From assembly GCA_046483125.1 (NCBI GenBank), contig JAWODU010000099.1:1-57733 (forward strand): a stretch of 57,733 nucleotides of DNA, in the 5' to 3' direction. Of the stretch, positions 1 through 7,331 are shown one piece after another. Every line of letters starts with the position of its first letter. Positions within the stretch are counted from its first letter, which is position 1. The notes beneath the pieces are model-generated. The model was not told the DNA's origin, searched no databases, and saw only the letters and a program-made list of their open reading frames with translations. The DNA is from JAWODU01 sp046483125. GTDB taxonomy: Bacteria > Verrucomicrobiota > Kiritimatiellia > UBA8416 > JAWODU01. The translations under genes and the position numbers were made by a program.

Positions 1-190
1 CAAGGCTCATGAGATCAAAGAAAAAAGATGCATTACGCTTAAGCAGGCATATCAAAAACATCCTGAACGGTTCGTCAGAGGCGTGCCTGAACCGCCTGCA
101 ATACCAGAGGCCGCATGGATCAATAAACCGTTGGAGAAAGTCGCTTGAAATCGTCTAAGAAAAATGTCTCATTTTCGTTGACAAATTCCG
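1..190 (+). mobile_element. Right end of an IS3-like insertion sequence
   Basis: The transposase tail is followed at 165-183 by TGTCTCATTTTCGTTGACA, which resembles the terminal inverted repeats of IS3-group elements. The left end is outside the window, so neither the inverted-repeat partner nor a target duplication can be checked. The exact boundary, about 183-190, is inferred from where the YoeB-like frame becomes recognisable. Confidence 0.55.
2..148 (+). pseudogene. IS3-family transposase (OrfB), C-terminal end only
   Basis: The window opens inside a reading frame whose last 48 residues end in ERFVRGVPEPP and AAWINKP followed by TGA. This proline-rich tail with an alanine/tryptophan-Ile-Asn-Pro ending is typical of IS3-family OrfB (DDE integrase) proteins. 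The catalytic core lies off the left edge, so it cannot be seen whether the element is intact. The frame is followed within 20 bases by a sequence resembling an IS3 terminal repeat, and the next recognisable sequence is the truncated end of a toxin gene. The insertion sequence therefore probably landed in that toxin. It could be an intact gene cut only by the window edge. Confidence 0.75.
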
Positions 191-334
191 AGCCCGCCTC
201 CATTTGAACGTCTGGTCGGTGATCTCTCCGGGGCATGTTCACGCCGAATCAATATCCAACATCGGCTCGTTTACCAAGTACTGGACGATATCAAGACCGT
301 GAAAATCATCCGCATGTGGACGCACTACGAATAG
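188..334 (+). pseudogene. YoeB/Txe-family toxin, 5'-truncated remnant
   Basis: An open frame with no start codon encodes a 48-residue peptide with the hallmarks of the C-terminal half of Txe/YoeB mRNA interferases: PPPFERLVGDLSG, then SRRINIQHRLVYQV, then IRMWTHYE and a stop. Full-length members have about 85-90 residues, so roughly the first 40 are missing. The break coincides with the IS3-like end. The catalytic residues of the C-terminal half (a Glu and Arg region, and the final His-Tyr) are kept, but without the N-terminal helix the product should be inactive. The partner YefM-type antitoxin, normally just upstream, is not in the window. An attC-like hairpin follows directly, suggesting this was once a cassette. 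Confidence 0.75.
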
Positions 335-338
335 GATT

Positions 339-396
339 GGCGAACCAAGCGCTGCTGCGTACGGATTACAGCCGCCGCAGAGCTTGATCGTTCGCA
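339..396 (+). repeat. attC-like recombination hairpin 1
   Basis: Immediately after the toxin remnant an AAC triplet (343-345) and a GTT triplet (390-392) bound two arms that pair 9 of 10: CAAGCGCTGC (346-355) against GCAGAGCTTG (377-386). Arms of this kind around a variable loop, with AAC and GTT at the outer ends, are the architecture of integron attC sites. The outer R-box sequence is degenerate compared with the RYYYAAC/GTTRRRY consensus. The identification rests on the structure and on two similar hairpins downstream at cassette-like spacing. Confidence 0.5.
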
Positions 397-456
397 AGAA
401 AGAGATATTGAACTCCACCCGTGTCCTCGGTACTATTCGGAACGAGGTGATTATAC

Positions 457-663
457 ATGAAACGATTCTTCACGTTAGAGTACTGGCAGGACGATAACTG
501 GTTTGTAGGAAAGATCCGGGAAGTCCCCGGTGTCTTCAGTCAAGGGGAAACTCTGGCAGAACTCAAAGAGAATATTGCCGACGCCTACCGGATGATGCTC
601 GAAACTGAGGCCGAGCCGACGCACGCCGATGCTCAGACTATCGAACTCGGGGTTGAAGTGTGA
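457..663 (+). CDS. hicB: HicB-family antitoxin
   Basis: This 68-residue protein is the antitoxin of a type II toxin-antitoxin pair. HicB proteins have a partly degraded RNase H-like fold that covers the toxin active site, and many repress their own operon. The family signature is visible: a beta strand with LEYWQDDNWFVGKI, then PGVFSQGETLAELKENI leading into a helix. The protein is short and lacks an obvious C-terminal DNA-binding domain, as in the minimal HicB/UPF0150 group. Its TGA stop overlaps the GTG start of the toxin by four bases, so the two are translationally coupled. The antitoxin-first order is the less usual of the two seen in Hic loci. Both genes sit between attC-like hairpins. 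Confidence 0.85.
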   Translation: MKRFFTLEYWQDDNWFVGKIREVPGVFSQGETLAELKENIADAYRMMLETEAEPTHADAQTIELGVEV

Positions 664-836
664 AGCGAGGCAACTTCATCCGTTCCCTGGTCACACGCGG
701 GTGCCACCTGCACCGGCATGGCAAACGTCATGATATCTATGCCAACCCGCCAGCCGGGCGCAGGGCGCCTGTTCCGCGTCATCCTGAAATCAGGGAAAGT
801 CTTGTACGGCTTATCGAAAAGCAACTGGGATTATGA
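660..836 (+). CDS. hicA: HicA-family mRNA interferase toxin (GTG start)
   Basis: A 58-residue protein beginning with GTG at 660, inside the hicB stop region, reads VKRGNFIRSLVTRGC and continues with GKRHDIYANP and VPRHPEI. HicA toxins are tiny double-stranded-RNA-binding-fold ribonucleases. Their catalytic histidine lies in a G-x-x-H-x-x-Y setting, present here around residue 24. The Pro-Arg-His segment and the C-terminal helix ending IEKQLGL also match the family. Length is normal (55-65 residues) and nothing is broken, so the pair could be functional. The start overlap GTGA implies coupling to hicB. A long palindromic attC-like hairpin follows within five bases of the stop. Confidence 0.85.
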   Translation: MKRGNFIRSLVTRGCHLHRHGKRHDIYANPPAGRRAPVPRHPEIRESLVRLIEKQLGL

Positions 837-840
837 ATTT

Positions 841-913
841 GCGAACCAGGCCTTGCACGGCGCCTGAGTGTTCCGCGCGCGGAACACTCAGCGCGTGAAC
901 GCAATCGTTAGAT
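841..913 (+). repeat. attC-like hairpin 2 with perfect 26-bp palindrome
   Basis: Between hicA and the next gene lies a perfect palindrome whose half is TGAGTGTTCCGCG (centre near 879). It is extended by imperfect pairing of TTGC (853-856) with GCAA (901-904). The outer ends are AAC (844-846) and GTTAGAT (907-913), the latter a perfect GTTRRRY core. The exact reverse complement of GTTAGAT, ATCTAAC, opens the next hairpin at 1372, as expected for the two ends of one integron cassette. The central palindrome could also act as a terminator for hicBA, but no T-tract follows. Confidence 0.5.
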
Positions 914-930
914 CAATAAAGGAGAAAAGA

Positions 931-1377
931 ATGAAATTGCCTGAGTATGTAACTGTTGATGAAGTAAAACGAGTCTGCAACGAAATTGGCTTGCGTGACT
1001 GGTCCAAGATCACGGATCCAACTGTTTCAGGAGAAGAAGCATCCGCGATTCTCAATATTGTGAACACCCAAGTAATGAATATACCCCTTGAGGCTTTCCG
1101 AAAAGGTTTAGAAGTTGAGCTTGAACACGGGACAAGATTCGGGGATGCAAATGTAACGAACAACCACCCCATCCTGACAGGCAAGATCGTTATCGCACAT
1201 CTCAAAGAGACAATGGACTATTATGAAAGAATCGATGTTGCTGAAATGGAGGGCGATTTATTGAAAGCTATTCTATCTCGAAATATCGAGAAAATAAAAC
1301 CACAGTATACAAAACTCATCGAAGCCCGGAATTTACTGAATCAATCGGTTGCTGAACAATTGAAGAAACGCATCTAA
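931..1377 (+). CDS. DUF5661-like hypothetical protein in a cassette
   Basis: This 148-residue protein starts at ATG 931 behind a strong ribosome site (AAAGGAG, eight bases upstream). Its middle contains LEVELEHG, then TNNHPILTGKIVIAHL, then DYYERID. This resembles the DUF5661 group of small uncharacterised proteins, in which an ELEHG motif precedes a helix with KIxxAHL. The C-terminal third is helical and lysine-rich. No enzymatic motif is visible and the function is unknown. The TAA stop lies inside the 5' core of the following attC-like site (ATCTAAC), a common arrangement for cassette genes. Codon use is more AT-rich than in the metabolic genes of the window, consistent with acquired DNA. 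Confidence 0.75.
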   Translation: MKLPEYVTVDEVKRVCNEIGLRDWSKITDPTVSGEEASAILNIVNTQVMNIPLEAFRKGLEVELEHGTRFGDANVTNNHPILTGKIVIAHLKETMDYYERIDVAEMEGDLLKAILSRNIEKIKPQYTKLIEARNLLNQSVAEQLKKRI

Positions 1378-1434
1378 CATTCGCCTGCTCAAACGACCGC
1401 CCGTACCTCGCGGCCTGTGAGTCGGAGCGTTCTG
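1372..1434 (+). repeat. attC-like hairpin 3
   Basis: ATCTAACATTCGCC opens the site, and CGGAGCGTTCTGC closes it about 60 bases later. Internal arms CTCA/TGAG and CCGC/GCGG pair around a short loop. The 5' core fits RYYYAAC exactly. The 3' core GTTCTGC departs from GTTRRRY at two positions, so recombination at this end may be impaired. The spacing from hairpin 2 encloses exactly one gene. Confidence 0.5.
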
Positions 1435-1451
1435 CAAGAGACGAAGAAAAC

Positions 1452-1601
1452 ATGACCGACTCAACCGCATACATGGTCGAATGTAAACAACCGGATGGAC
1501 ACAACCCATCGGGCGTCCTTCGCAAACTCCCGTCCCCCATCTCCCGCAACATGCGCGAGATCTACAACTACTCCGTGAAACCAGAGGGGGTTTACTTATA
1601 A
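1452..1601 (+). CDS. Small hypothetical protein (49 aa)
   Basis: An ATG at 1452 opens a 49-residue frame ending KPEGVYL and TAA, just 17 bases before the next gene. The sequence contains two cysteine-poor, proline-rich stretches and an arginine-rich middle. No family is recognised. There is a purine-rich GACGAAGAAAA stretch before the start but no strong ribosome site. It lies after the third attC-like hairpin and could be the remains of another cassette gene. It could also be non-coding; the short length gives little statistical support. Confidence 0.3.
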   Translation: MTDSTAYMVECKQPDGHNPSGVLRKLPSPISRNMREIYNYSVKPEGVYL

Positions 1602-1618
1602 GAAGGGAGAGATGCCAC

Positions 1619-2362
1619 ATGGCCAATGCACTTTCCAGACGGGTCAGGATCAGACGCATCATCCAATGGTTTCTTCTGCCCGTCTTGTTGCTTACCATTG
1701 GATTGGGATGGAAATATCCGCTTCTCGGCTTCAGCGTGCCCGTTATTATGATTATGGGACTCATTGGCAGTTTCTTTCGTGGACGGTATGTTTGTGGCAA
1801 CCTGTGTCCAAGAGGCAGCTTCCTTGACCGAATAGTGAGCCGGGTAAGCAGGGGATCGCCCATCCCCAATGCGTTCAGGAGCATGACCTTGAGGTGGGTG
1901 CTCCTCGTGGGTATGATGGGCTTCATGGTGTATCGGATTACGATTAATCCAACGGATGTATATCACTGGGGCAGAACGTTCTGGATAATGTGCGTTATAA
2001 CTACGGGAACAGGTTTGATTTTCGGACTGCCAATCCACCAACGAAGCTGGTGCGCATTCTGCCCCATCGGTACAGTGCAGAGCGCTGTTGGGGGCAAGAA
2101 GAAGCCTTTGCAAATCAACAAGGACTTGTGTGTTGAGTGCCGAAGATGTGAGAAAGCCTGCCCAATGAATCTTGCGATTGTTGTCCACAAAGATTCAGGG
2201 TTTATGACCGACCCGGATTGCCTGAAATGCTCGGAGTGCATTGCAGCCTGCCCGAATAATGCACTGTCATGGCCCCGAGGAGGACAAGAAGATACCCAAA
2301 CGGATGGACAGGTATTTTCAGAATCCGCGCCTTGCGCGTCTTCTGAAAAAGCGTCATACTGA
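1619..2362 (+). CDS. 4Fe-4S membrane protein, NapH/polyferredoxin-like
   Basis: This 247-residue protein combines membrane helices (about residues 15-55, 85-105 and 115-140) with four cysteine clusters. Two are partial (CGNLCPRGSF near 60 and CAFCPIGT near 143). Two are complete ferredoxin-type CxxCxxCxxxCP motifs (CVECRRCEKACP near 168 and CLKCSECIAACP near 200). This is the layout of NapH/RdxA/CcoG-like polyferredoxins, membrane proteins that pass electrons between a quinol pool or flavin carrier and a redox enzyme. The ATG at 1619 follows an AAGGGAGAG ribosome site. No partner reductase is next to it, so its electron donor and acceptor are unknown. The last 30 residues are hydrophilic and look nonconserved. 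Confidence 0.8.
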   Translation: MANALSRRVRIRRIIQWFLLPVLLLTIGLGWKYPLLGFSVPVIMIMGLIGSFFRGRYVCGNLCPRGSFLDRIVSRVSRGSPIPNAFRSMTLRWVLLVGMMGFMVYRITINPTDVYHWGRTFWIMCVITTGTGLIFGLPIHQRSWCAFCPIGTVQSAVGGKKKPLQINKDLCVECRRCEKACPMNLAIVVHKDSGFMTDPDCLKCSECIAACPNNALSWPRGGQEDTQTDGQVFSESAPCASSEKASY

Positions 2363-2464
2363 TCGTCGGGTCACACTGATCGTAAACAGGAGGTGCTAAC
2401 ATATGACTGATTGATAGTGTTATACTGAACCGATTGAAATGAATCGTAAACAGGAGAAACTGCT

Positions 2465-3031
2465 ATGTTGGATAAGATTATCAATGACGTAAAAGAAGCT
2501 GTTGTCAGTGCGGTGAAAGGCGCAGACGACATTGTCACAGCATTGCGTACTGCTGTAAAGAATCAGATAACAGGGGTGCTCAAAGACTCTGGTGATGTTG
2601 GTGCTTCTGCCGAAGAGGCTATCGCTTCAGTCGCCAAAGGTGCCGTAACTGGCGCATCAGGTCTTCTGGATTCGACGGCCGAGGCAGTCAAGAACACAGT
2701 CCGCGCTGTCATTATCGGGAGCTCCGAGATAGGTGCGGACGTTTTTACCGCCGTTCGTAAAGGTGCGCATGGTGCTGTGAAAGGTGCAGCCGAAGTCGGT
2801 GGTGACATTGGACGGACAAGTGTAGCGGCAGTTGAAGGAGCTATTGCCGCGGCGGGCAAGGTGGGAATCGATACGTCAAAGGCTGTCAGCTCTGCTGTAA
2901 CGGGAGTCATTCGCGCTGCCGACAATATCGGAAGCGACGCCGGTTCAGCCGCGAGAAAGGCTTTGCTGAACGCTGTATCTCTACCAAGAGATCTTGTCGA
3001 GAAAGCAATAAACGGCAATACTGAAGAGTAA
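2465..3031 (+). CDS. Alanine/glycine-rich helical-repeat protein of unknown function
   Basis: This 188-residue protein has a low-complexity but ordered composition rich in Ala, Gly, Val, Ser and Lys. Approximate repeats of about 30 residues each carry an SEIGADVFTAV- or VGGDIGRTSVAAV-like unit, for example around 85-95, 108-120 and 128-142. Periodic charged positions suggest amphipathic helices, like phasins, LEA proteins or apolipoprotein-type surface coats. There is no signal peptide or membrane segment, so it should be cytoplasmic. It starts at ATG 2465 after AACAGGAG. The leader ATCGTAAACAGGAG also occurs about 70 bases earlier (from 2379), before a three-codon frame. No family can be named with confidence. 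Confidence 0.6.
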   Translation: MLDKIINDVKEAVVSAVKGADDIVTALRTAVKNQITGVLKDSGDVGASAEEAIASVAKGAVTGASGLLDSTAEAVKNTVRAVIIGSSEIGADVFTAVRKGAHGAVKGAAEVGGDIGRTSVAAVEGAIAAAGKVGIDTSKAVSSAVTGVIRAADNIGSDAGSAARKALLNAVSLPRDLVEKAINGNTEE

Positions 3032-3071
3032 AGCTCGATATATCTTCTGTCCTACAAAGCGTCCGAGACGG

Positions 3072-3103
3072 CTCCGGTGAGGCCGTGGACGGCCTCACCG
3101 GAG
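3072..3103. terminator. Perfect 13-bp stem hairpin after the helical-repeat gene
   Basis: CTCCGGTGAGGCC (3072-3084) and its exact complement GGCCTCACCGGAG (3091-3103) surround a six-base loop. It lies 41 bases after the stop codon and could end transcription of the upstream gene. No run of T follows, so it is not a textbook intrinsic terminator and could instead be a repeat or protein site. Confidence 0.45.
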
Positions 3104-3285
3104 CGCCTCGACGCTGACGTTCTTGTGCATGACAGGAACCGTGACCATGGAAACTGATTGCGCATTCCCGGGCGGGAACATTGTGGTTAAACAAGCCGGA
3201 CGCAGGCGAAGGCTTACAGCCGCGCGTCAAGGCGACTACGCCGCCCCGTACTAAGCTCCTTAATGTTAGATCCGCAGAAACCGCA

Positions 3286-3825
3286 ATGCTCGAAAGAAAA
3301 AGCACAGTCCTGGCAGTCGTGGACGTTCAGGGAAAACTGGCCGAGTCCATGCATGACAAAGAGTCCCTTTTCAACAACCTGAGAAAACTCATACAGGGTA
3401 TTCACGTCCTCGGAGTGCCGGTTCTGTGGACCGAACAGAATCCCGAAGGGCTCGGGCCCACTGTCCCTGACATTGCCGAACTCCTGGCAGACCTCAACCC
3501 GATACCGAAAACGAGTTTCAGCAGTTGGCGCAACGGACAATTCGCGCGGGCTCTGGGTGACCTGAAGCGTTCCAACGTGCTTCTTGCCGGAATAGAAACC
3601 CATATCTGCATATACCAGACGGCCGTCGATCTCCTCCGGGAGGGTTACACGGTCGAGACTGTTGCAGACGCCGTTTCCTCCAGAACGCCCCGCAACAGGG
3701 AAATCGGCCTGCTGAAAATCAGGGACGCGGGTATTGCCCTCACCAGCGTTGAAACGGCTCTTTTTGAACTGCTCGGGACGGCGAAAACAAGTGAATTCAA
3801 AGATATCCTCAGAATTGTGAAGTAA
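3286..3825 (+). CDS. Isochorismatase-family cysteine hydrolase
   Basis: From ATG 3286 the product has 179 residues. It shows the three conserved positions of the isochorismatase/nicotinamidase fold: Asp13 in AVVDVQGKL, Lys75 in IPKTSFSS, and Cys108 in AGIETHICIYQTA. This Asp-Lys-Cys triad hydrolyses amide or vinyl-ether bonds. The cis-peptide region before Cys108 is normal. Proteins of this size with a GIETHICI motif are often annotated YcaC- or isochorismatase-like hydrolases of unknown substrate. The metal-binding residues of true nicotinamidases are not evident. An upstream in-frame extension to 3181 exists but lacks similarity to the family, so the later ATG is preferred even though its ribosome site is weak. 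The gene is followed by an unrelated UroD-like gene. Confidence 0.8.
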   Translation: MLERKSTVLAVVDVQGKLAESMHDKESLFNNLRKLIQGIHVLGVPVLWTEQNPEGLGPTVPDIAELLADLNPIPKTSFSSWRNGQFARALGDLKRSNVLLAGIETHICIYQTAVDLLREGYTVETVADAVSSRTPRNREIGLLKIRDAGIALTSVETALFELLGTAKTSEFKDILRIVK

Positions 3826-3987
3826 TATCATGCTATCCAACTCCGGCTGTTACGGCGGAGAGAAAATGCCTCCAGCTTCGCCGCTTTTGCCGCAAAACGT
3901 GATTCCCGCTTGATTTATCCCGCCTCTCTGCCCCACATTGACGTTACATGCGAAATAACCAGTACCGGATTTTCAAGGACCGCAACT

Positions 3988-5043
3988 ATGGAATATAAAC
4001 TCGATTTTGAAGAGATCGTTCCCCGCCTAGAAGCATTCTGGCGGGGCGAGTTTCTCGACCGCCCCTGCATGGATATATGCGCCCCGGCGGATAAACAACG
4101 CGACATTCCCGTGCCCAAAGACCTGCAACAGCAGTGGACCGACATCGGTTTCGTGATCGCCGCTCAAGAAGCGCGGATGGAATCGACGTATTTCGCGGGA
4201 GAAGCCGTTCCCTTTTTCCGGCCCAATCTGGGTCCCGACCTTTTTTCAGCCCTCATGGGAAGCGAGCTCGAATACGCCGAGACAACATCATGGATCAGGC
4301 CTGGTCTCGACTGGAACAACCCGCTGCCGTTTGAAATACATGAAGACTGTTTTGAATGGCGCTGGCACATGGAAATTTACGATCGCCTCAAGGAACGGGC
4401 GCCGGGAAGGTATCTTGTAACAGTCCCCGACTGCCACAGCGGCGGAGATGCTCTAATGTCAATGCGCGGCGGCTCAAATCTCTGCCTGGATATTTACGAC
4501 TACCCCGAAGAAATAAAGGCCGCTGTGAAACAAATGGAAAAGGTTCTTTACCGCTTCAATGAAGCTTTCCGCAAAAGAGTCGAAGAGATGGGACAGAACG
4601 GCCATGTTACCTCATGGCTCAGGGCGTGGTCGCCGGTTTACTCCACTCCTGTTCAACTTGACTTGCTCGCGCTTATATCGCCTCAGATGTTTCGCGACTT
4701 CTTTCTGGACGAAGTGAAGCTTCAGTGCAGTATACCCGATAATGCGATCTTTCACCTGGACGGGCCGGATGCCGTAAAACACCTGGATATCATATGTGAA
4801 TTACCGATTAACGCCGTCCAGTGGGTTCCCGGCGCCGGCAACGGCCCCATGACAAAATGGCTGGACCTTCTCAAGGAAATTCAGGCCCGCGGAAAAGGTC
4901 TCTATATAGGCTGTAGCAGAGACGAACTGGAAATAATCCTCAAGGAGCTTTCGTCGAACGGCCTTTATATCTGTACGGGAGCGGAAAGTGCCCGCCAGGC
5001 CGATGAACTGCTCAGGCTTGGAGTGCGCCTTGCGCATAAGTAA
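3988..5043 (+). CDS. Uroporphyrinogen decarboxylase-like protein (methyltransferase superfamily), first of three
   Basis: This 351-residue protein is a divergent member of the UroD/MtaA/CmuA superfamily. It starts at ATG 3988 (MEYKLDFEEIVPRLEAFWRGE). The opening LEAFWRGEFLDRP, the central DALMSMRGG, and the late IFHLDGPDAVKHLD segment, where the superfamily places its HxxG/HxD ligand region, support the assignment. True heme-pathway UroD has arginine and aspartate residues in its N-terminal FPLP loop that are absent here. A corrinoid-dependent methyl or demethylation role is therefore more likely than heme synthesis. Proteins of this kind occur in large paralogous sets in Lentisphaerae and Kiritimatiellae-type genomes. 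An SDR gene follows after eight bases and a second UroD-like gene after that, suggesting one transcription unit. Confidence 0.7.
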   Translation: MEYKLDFEEIVPRLEAFWRGEFLDRPCMDICAPADKQRDIPVPKDLQQQWTDIGFVIAAQEARMESTYFAGEAVPFFRPNLGPDLFSALMGSELEYAETTSWIRPGLDWNNPLPFEIHEDCFEWRWHMEIYDRLKERAPGRYLVTVPDCHSGGDALMSMRGGSNLCLDIYDYPEEIKAAVKQMEKVLYRFNEAFRKRVEEMGQNGHVTSWLRAWSPVYSTPVQLDLLALISPQMFRDFFLDEVKLQCSIPDNAIFHLDGPDAVKHLDIICELPINAVQWVPGAGNGPMTKWLDLLKEIQARGKGLYIGCSRDELEIILKELSSNGLYICTGAESARQADELLRLGVRLAHK

Positions 5044-5051
5044 CATTTTAA

Positions 5052-6095
5052 ATGACTAAACGTTATCTCATTACGGGCGGGGCCGGGTTTCTGGGGATAA
5101 ATCTCATCCGGCATTTACTCGCCAGAGGCGAAGAAGTGACGTCTCTCGACATAGCGGACTTCACCTACCCCGACGTGCGGGACAGGATCCGTCCTGTTCA
5201 AGGCGATATCCGCCGCCCGTACGATGTGCGCACGGCGCTGGATGATGTGGACGTGGTGGTACACGCCGCCGCCGCCCTGCCTTTGTACAAGCCGCCGGAT
5301 ATTTTCTCCACGGACGTCGAAGGCACACGCACTGTGCTCGAGGAATCGAAACGGGCCGGCGTATCGAGGGTTGTGCACGTATCTTCCACTGCCGTTTACG
5401 GTATTCCCGACCATCACCCGCTCCTGGAAACGGATAAACTGGAAGGTGTCGGCCCCTACGGCGAGGCCAAGGTGGCGGCCGAAGATGTATGCACGGAATA
5501 CAGGTCACTCGGACTCTCAGTGCCGATCCTGCGCCCGAAATCCTTCATAGGACCGGAGCGCCTGGGCGTGTTCTCCATGTTGTACGAATGGGCCAGTGAA
5601 GGACATAATTTCCCGATCCTGGGCCGGGGCGATAATCCGTACCAATACCTCGATGTTGAGGACCTGTGCGAGGCTATCTGGATTTGCGCTACGGGCGAAG
5701 ACTCGCGGGTCAACGACACATTTAACATAGGCGCGGAGAAATTCGGGACACCGCGAACTGATTTCCAGCGAGTGCTGGACGAAGCCGGGTTCGGCAAACA
5801 CGTAGTCTCCATTCCGGAAAAACCGGCTATTCTGGCCCTGCGCCTGCTAGAAGCACTGCGTCTCTCGCCGTTGTATAAATGGATTTACGAAACGATCGGC
5901 AAGGAATCGTACGTTTCCATAGAGAAGGCCCGAAAACAACTCGGCTTCACCCCACGCTATTCCAACGCCGACGCCCTGACACGGAATTACAGATGGTACC
6001 TGGACCACAAAGACGCGATTAAACGCGCCTCGGGGCTGACTCATTCGGTGCCGTGGGCCCAGGGCGCTCTGCGTCTCTTGAAGATATTCTTCTGA
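5052..6095 (+). CDS. NAD-dependent epimerase/dehydratase (extended SDR)
   Basis: This 347-residue protein has the extended short-chain dehydrogenase layout. The Rossmann glycine motif GGAGFLG (9-15) is at the N-terminus, DI (34-35) begins the adenosine-binding strand, SST (111-113) carries the catalytic serine, and YGEAK (136-140) holds the catalytic Tyr and Lys. The C-terminal half (about 180-320) has the substrate-domain pattern of nucleotide-sugar or sterol-type dehydrogenases. The final 60 residues contain a hydrophobic helix and a KARKQLGFTPRYS segment typical of 3-beta-HSD/NSDHL-like members. Substrate cannot be read from sequence. It lies between two UroD-like genes on the same strand, eight bases after the first. 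Confidence 0.85.
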   Translation: MTKRYLITGGAGFLGINLIRHLLARGEEVTSLDIADFTYPDVRDRIRPVQGDIRRPYDVRTALDDVDVVVHAAAALPLYKPPDIFSTDVEGTRTVLEESKRAGVSRVVHVSSTAVYGIPDHHPLLETDKLEGVGPYGEAKVAAEDVCTEYRSLGLSVPILRPKSFIGPERLGVFSMLYEWASEGHNFPILGRGDNPYQYLDVEDLCEAIWICATGEDSRVNDTFNIGAEKFGTPRTDFQRVLDEAGFGKHVVSIPEKPAILALRLLEALRLSPLYKWIYETIGKESYVSIEKARKQLGFTPRYSNADALTRNYRWYLDHKDAIKRASGLTHSVPWAQGALRLLKIFF

Positions 6096-6146
6096 AAAAG
6101 GACCCTGTAGCCGCTGGAAGCGCGGCATGCAATTTAGCGGAAAACA

Positions 6147-7199
6147 ATGAACAAAAGAGAAAACCTTCTCAGGGCCGTAAGGTTCGAGACACCGGAATAT
6201 ATTCCGATAACCTGCAGTATCAGCGATGCCTGCTGGGAAGAATACCCGCAGAGCGCCCTTCAGGACCTCATGGCGGAACACCCTATGCTGTTTCCCGGGT
6301 TCAGGAAAACGGAAAAAGAAATCATTCCGGACTACCTGCCGCGGCAGAGAGCCGACAAGCCCTCTACGGACAGCTGGGGGTGCGTCTGGAAAACCAGCCA
6401 TAACGGAATCACCGGAACCGTCGTCGACAACCCACTCGCGGACTGGAACAAGTTCGACCAATACCGCCCCCCCAGCCCGGCTGAACACGACGGATGGGGG
6501 CCTATCGACTGGAAGCAGATAAGAAAAGAGATGTCCGCCGCCCGCCGCCAGTCGCGGCTGGCCCAGGCTTCCCTGCGCCACGGACACACTTTCATGACAC
6601 TCATGTATTTAAGGGGCTATGAAAATCTCGTGTTTGACATGCACGATAGAAATCCCCGCCTCCCTGAACTGGTGAACATGGTAAAAGAATTCAACCTGGG
6701 GCTTGTCCATCGTTACGTCGAGGCCGGCGCAGAATGGATGGCTTATCCCGAGGATCTGGGCATGCAGACAGGGCCCATGCTCAGTCCAGAACACTTCCGC
6801 CAATATATAAAACCAGTTTACAGGAATCTTATCGCTCCCGCGCGTGAAGCGGGTTGTGTTATTCATATGCATTCGGATGGAGACGTGCGCGACCTCTCGA
6901 ATGACCTGATAGACGCCGGAATGGAAGTGCTGAATATCCAGGACCTTGTAAACGGAATCGAATGGGTGAAGCAGAATCTGAAAAACCGGGTCTGCATTGA
7001 TCTCGACATAGACCGCCAGAGCGTCACACGTTTTGGAACCCCCGGGCAGATACACGACCACATCCGTACAGCCGTTCAGGAACTGGGCTCAAAAAGGGGC
7101 GGCCTCACTCTCGTTTACGGACTTTACCCCGGCACTCCGCTGGAAAACGCCGGGGCGGTAATGGAGGCAATGGAAAAGTGCTCGGGGTATTTTTCCTGA
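6147..7199 (+). CDS. Uroporphyrinogen decarboxylase-like protein, second of three
   Basis: The 350-residue product opens MNKRENLLRAVRFETPEYIP, the usual start of MtaA/UroD-like proteins (N-x-R-E-R-x-x-x-A-x). It carries GCVIHMHSDGDVRDL near 233, which matches the H-x-x-G substrate/metal-site strand of the family, and ends in a GGLTLVYGLYPGTP strand. Classical UroD residues for the tetrapyrrole carboxylates are not seen. The likely chemistry is transfer or removal of a methyl or carboxyl group, possibly with a corrinoid protein, but no corrinoid protein is encoded nearby. It is 51 bases after the SDR gene and probably belongs to the same operon. It shares little sequence with the first copy beyond the fold motifs, so it is not a recent duplicate. 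Confidence 0.75.
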   Translation: MNKRENLLRAVRFETPEYIPITCSISDACWEEYPQSALQDLMAEHPMLFPGFRKTEKEIIPDYLPRQRADKPSTDSWGCVWKTSHNGITGTVVDNPLADWNKFDQYRPPSPAEHDGWGPIDWKQIRKEMSAARRQSRLAQASLRHGHTFMTLMYLRGYENLVFDMHDRNPRLPELVNMVKEFNLGLVHRYVEAGAEWMAYPEDLGMQTGPMLSPEHFRQYIKPVYRNLIAPAREAGCVIHMHSDGDVRDLSNDLIDAGMEVLNIQDLVNGIEWVKQNLKNRVCIDLDIDRQSVTRFGTPGQIHDHIRTAVQELGSKRGGLTLVYGLYPGTPLENAGAVMEAMEKCSGYFS

Positions 7200-7331
7200 T
7201 TATACGGGAAAAAGCTTTGTCGGTTGCCGCCGCAAAAATTCTGGCCTTTGGATACTTCCTGTGCTGTAATGGGGCCTCACAATGGTTACCGGCATGGTGT
7301 CCGTATCCGTGATTAGACCGGAGGCGCGGAA

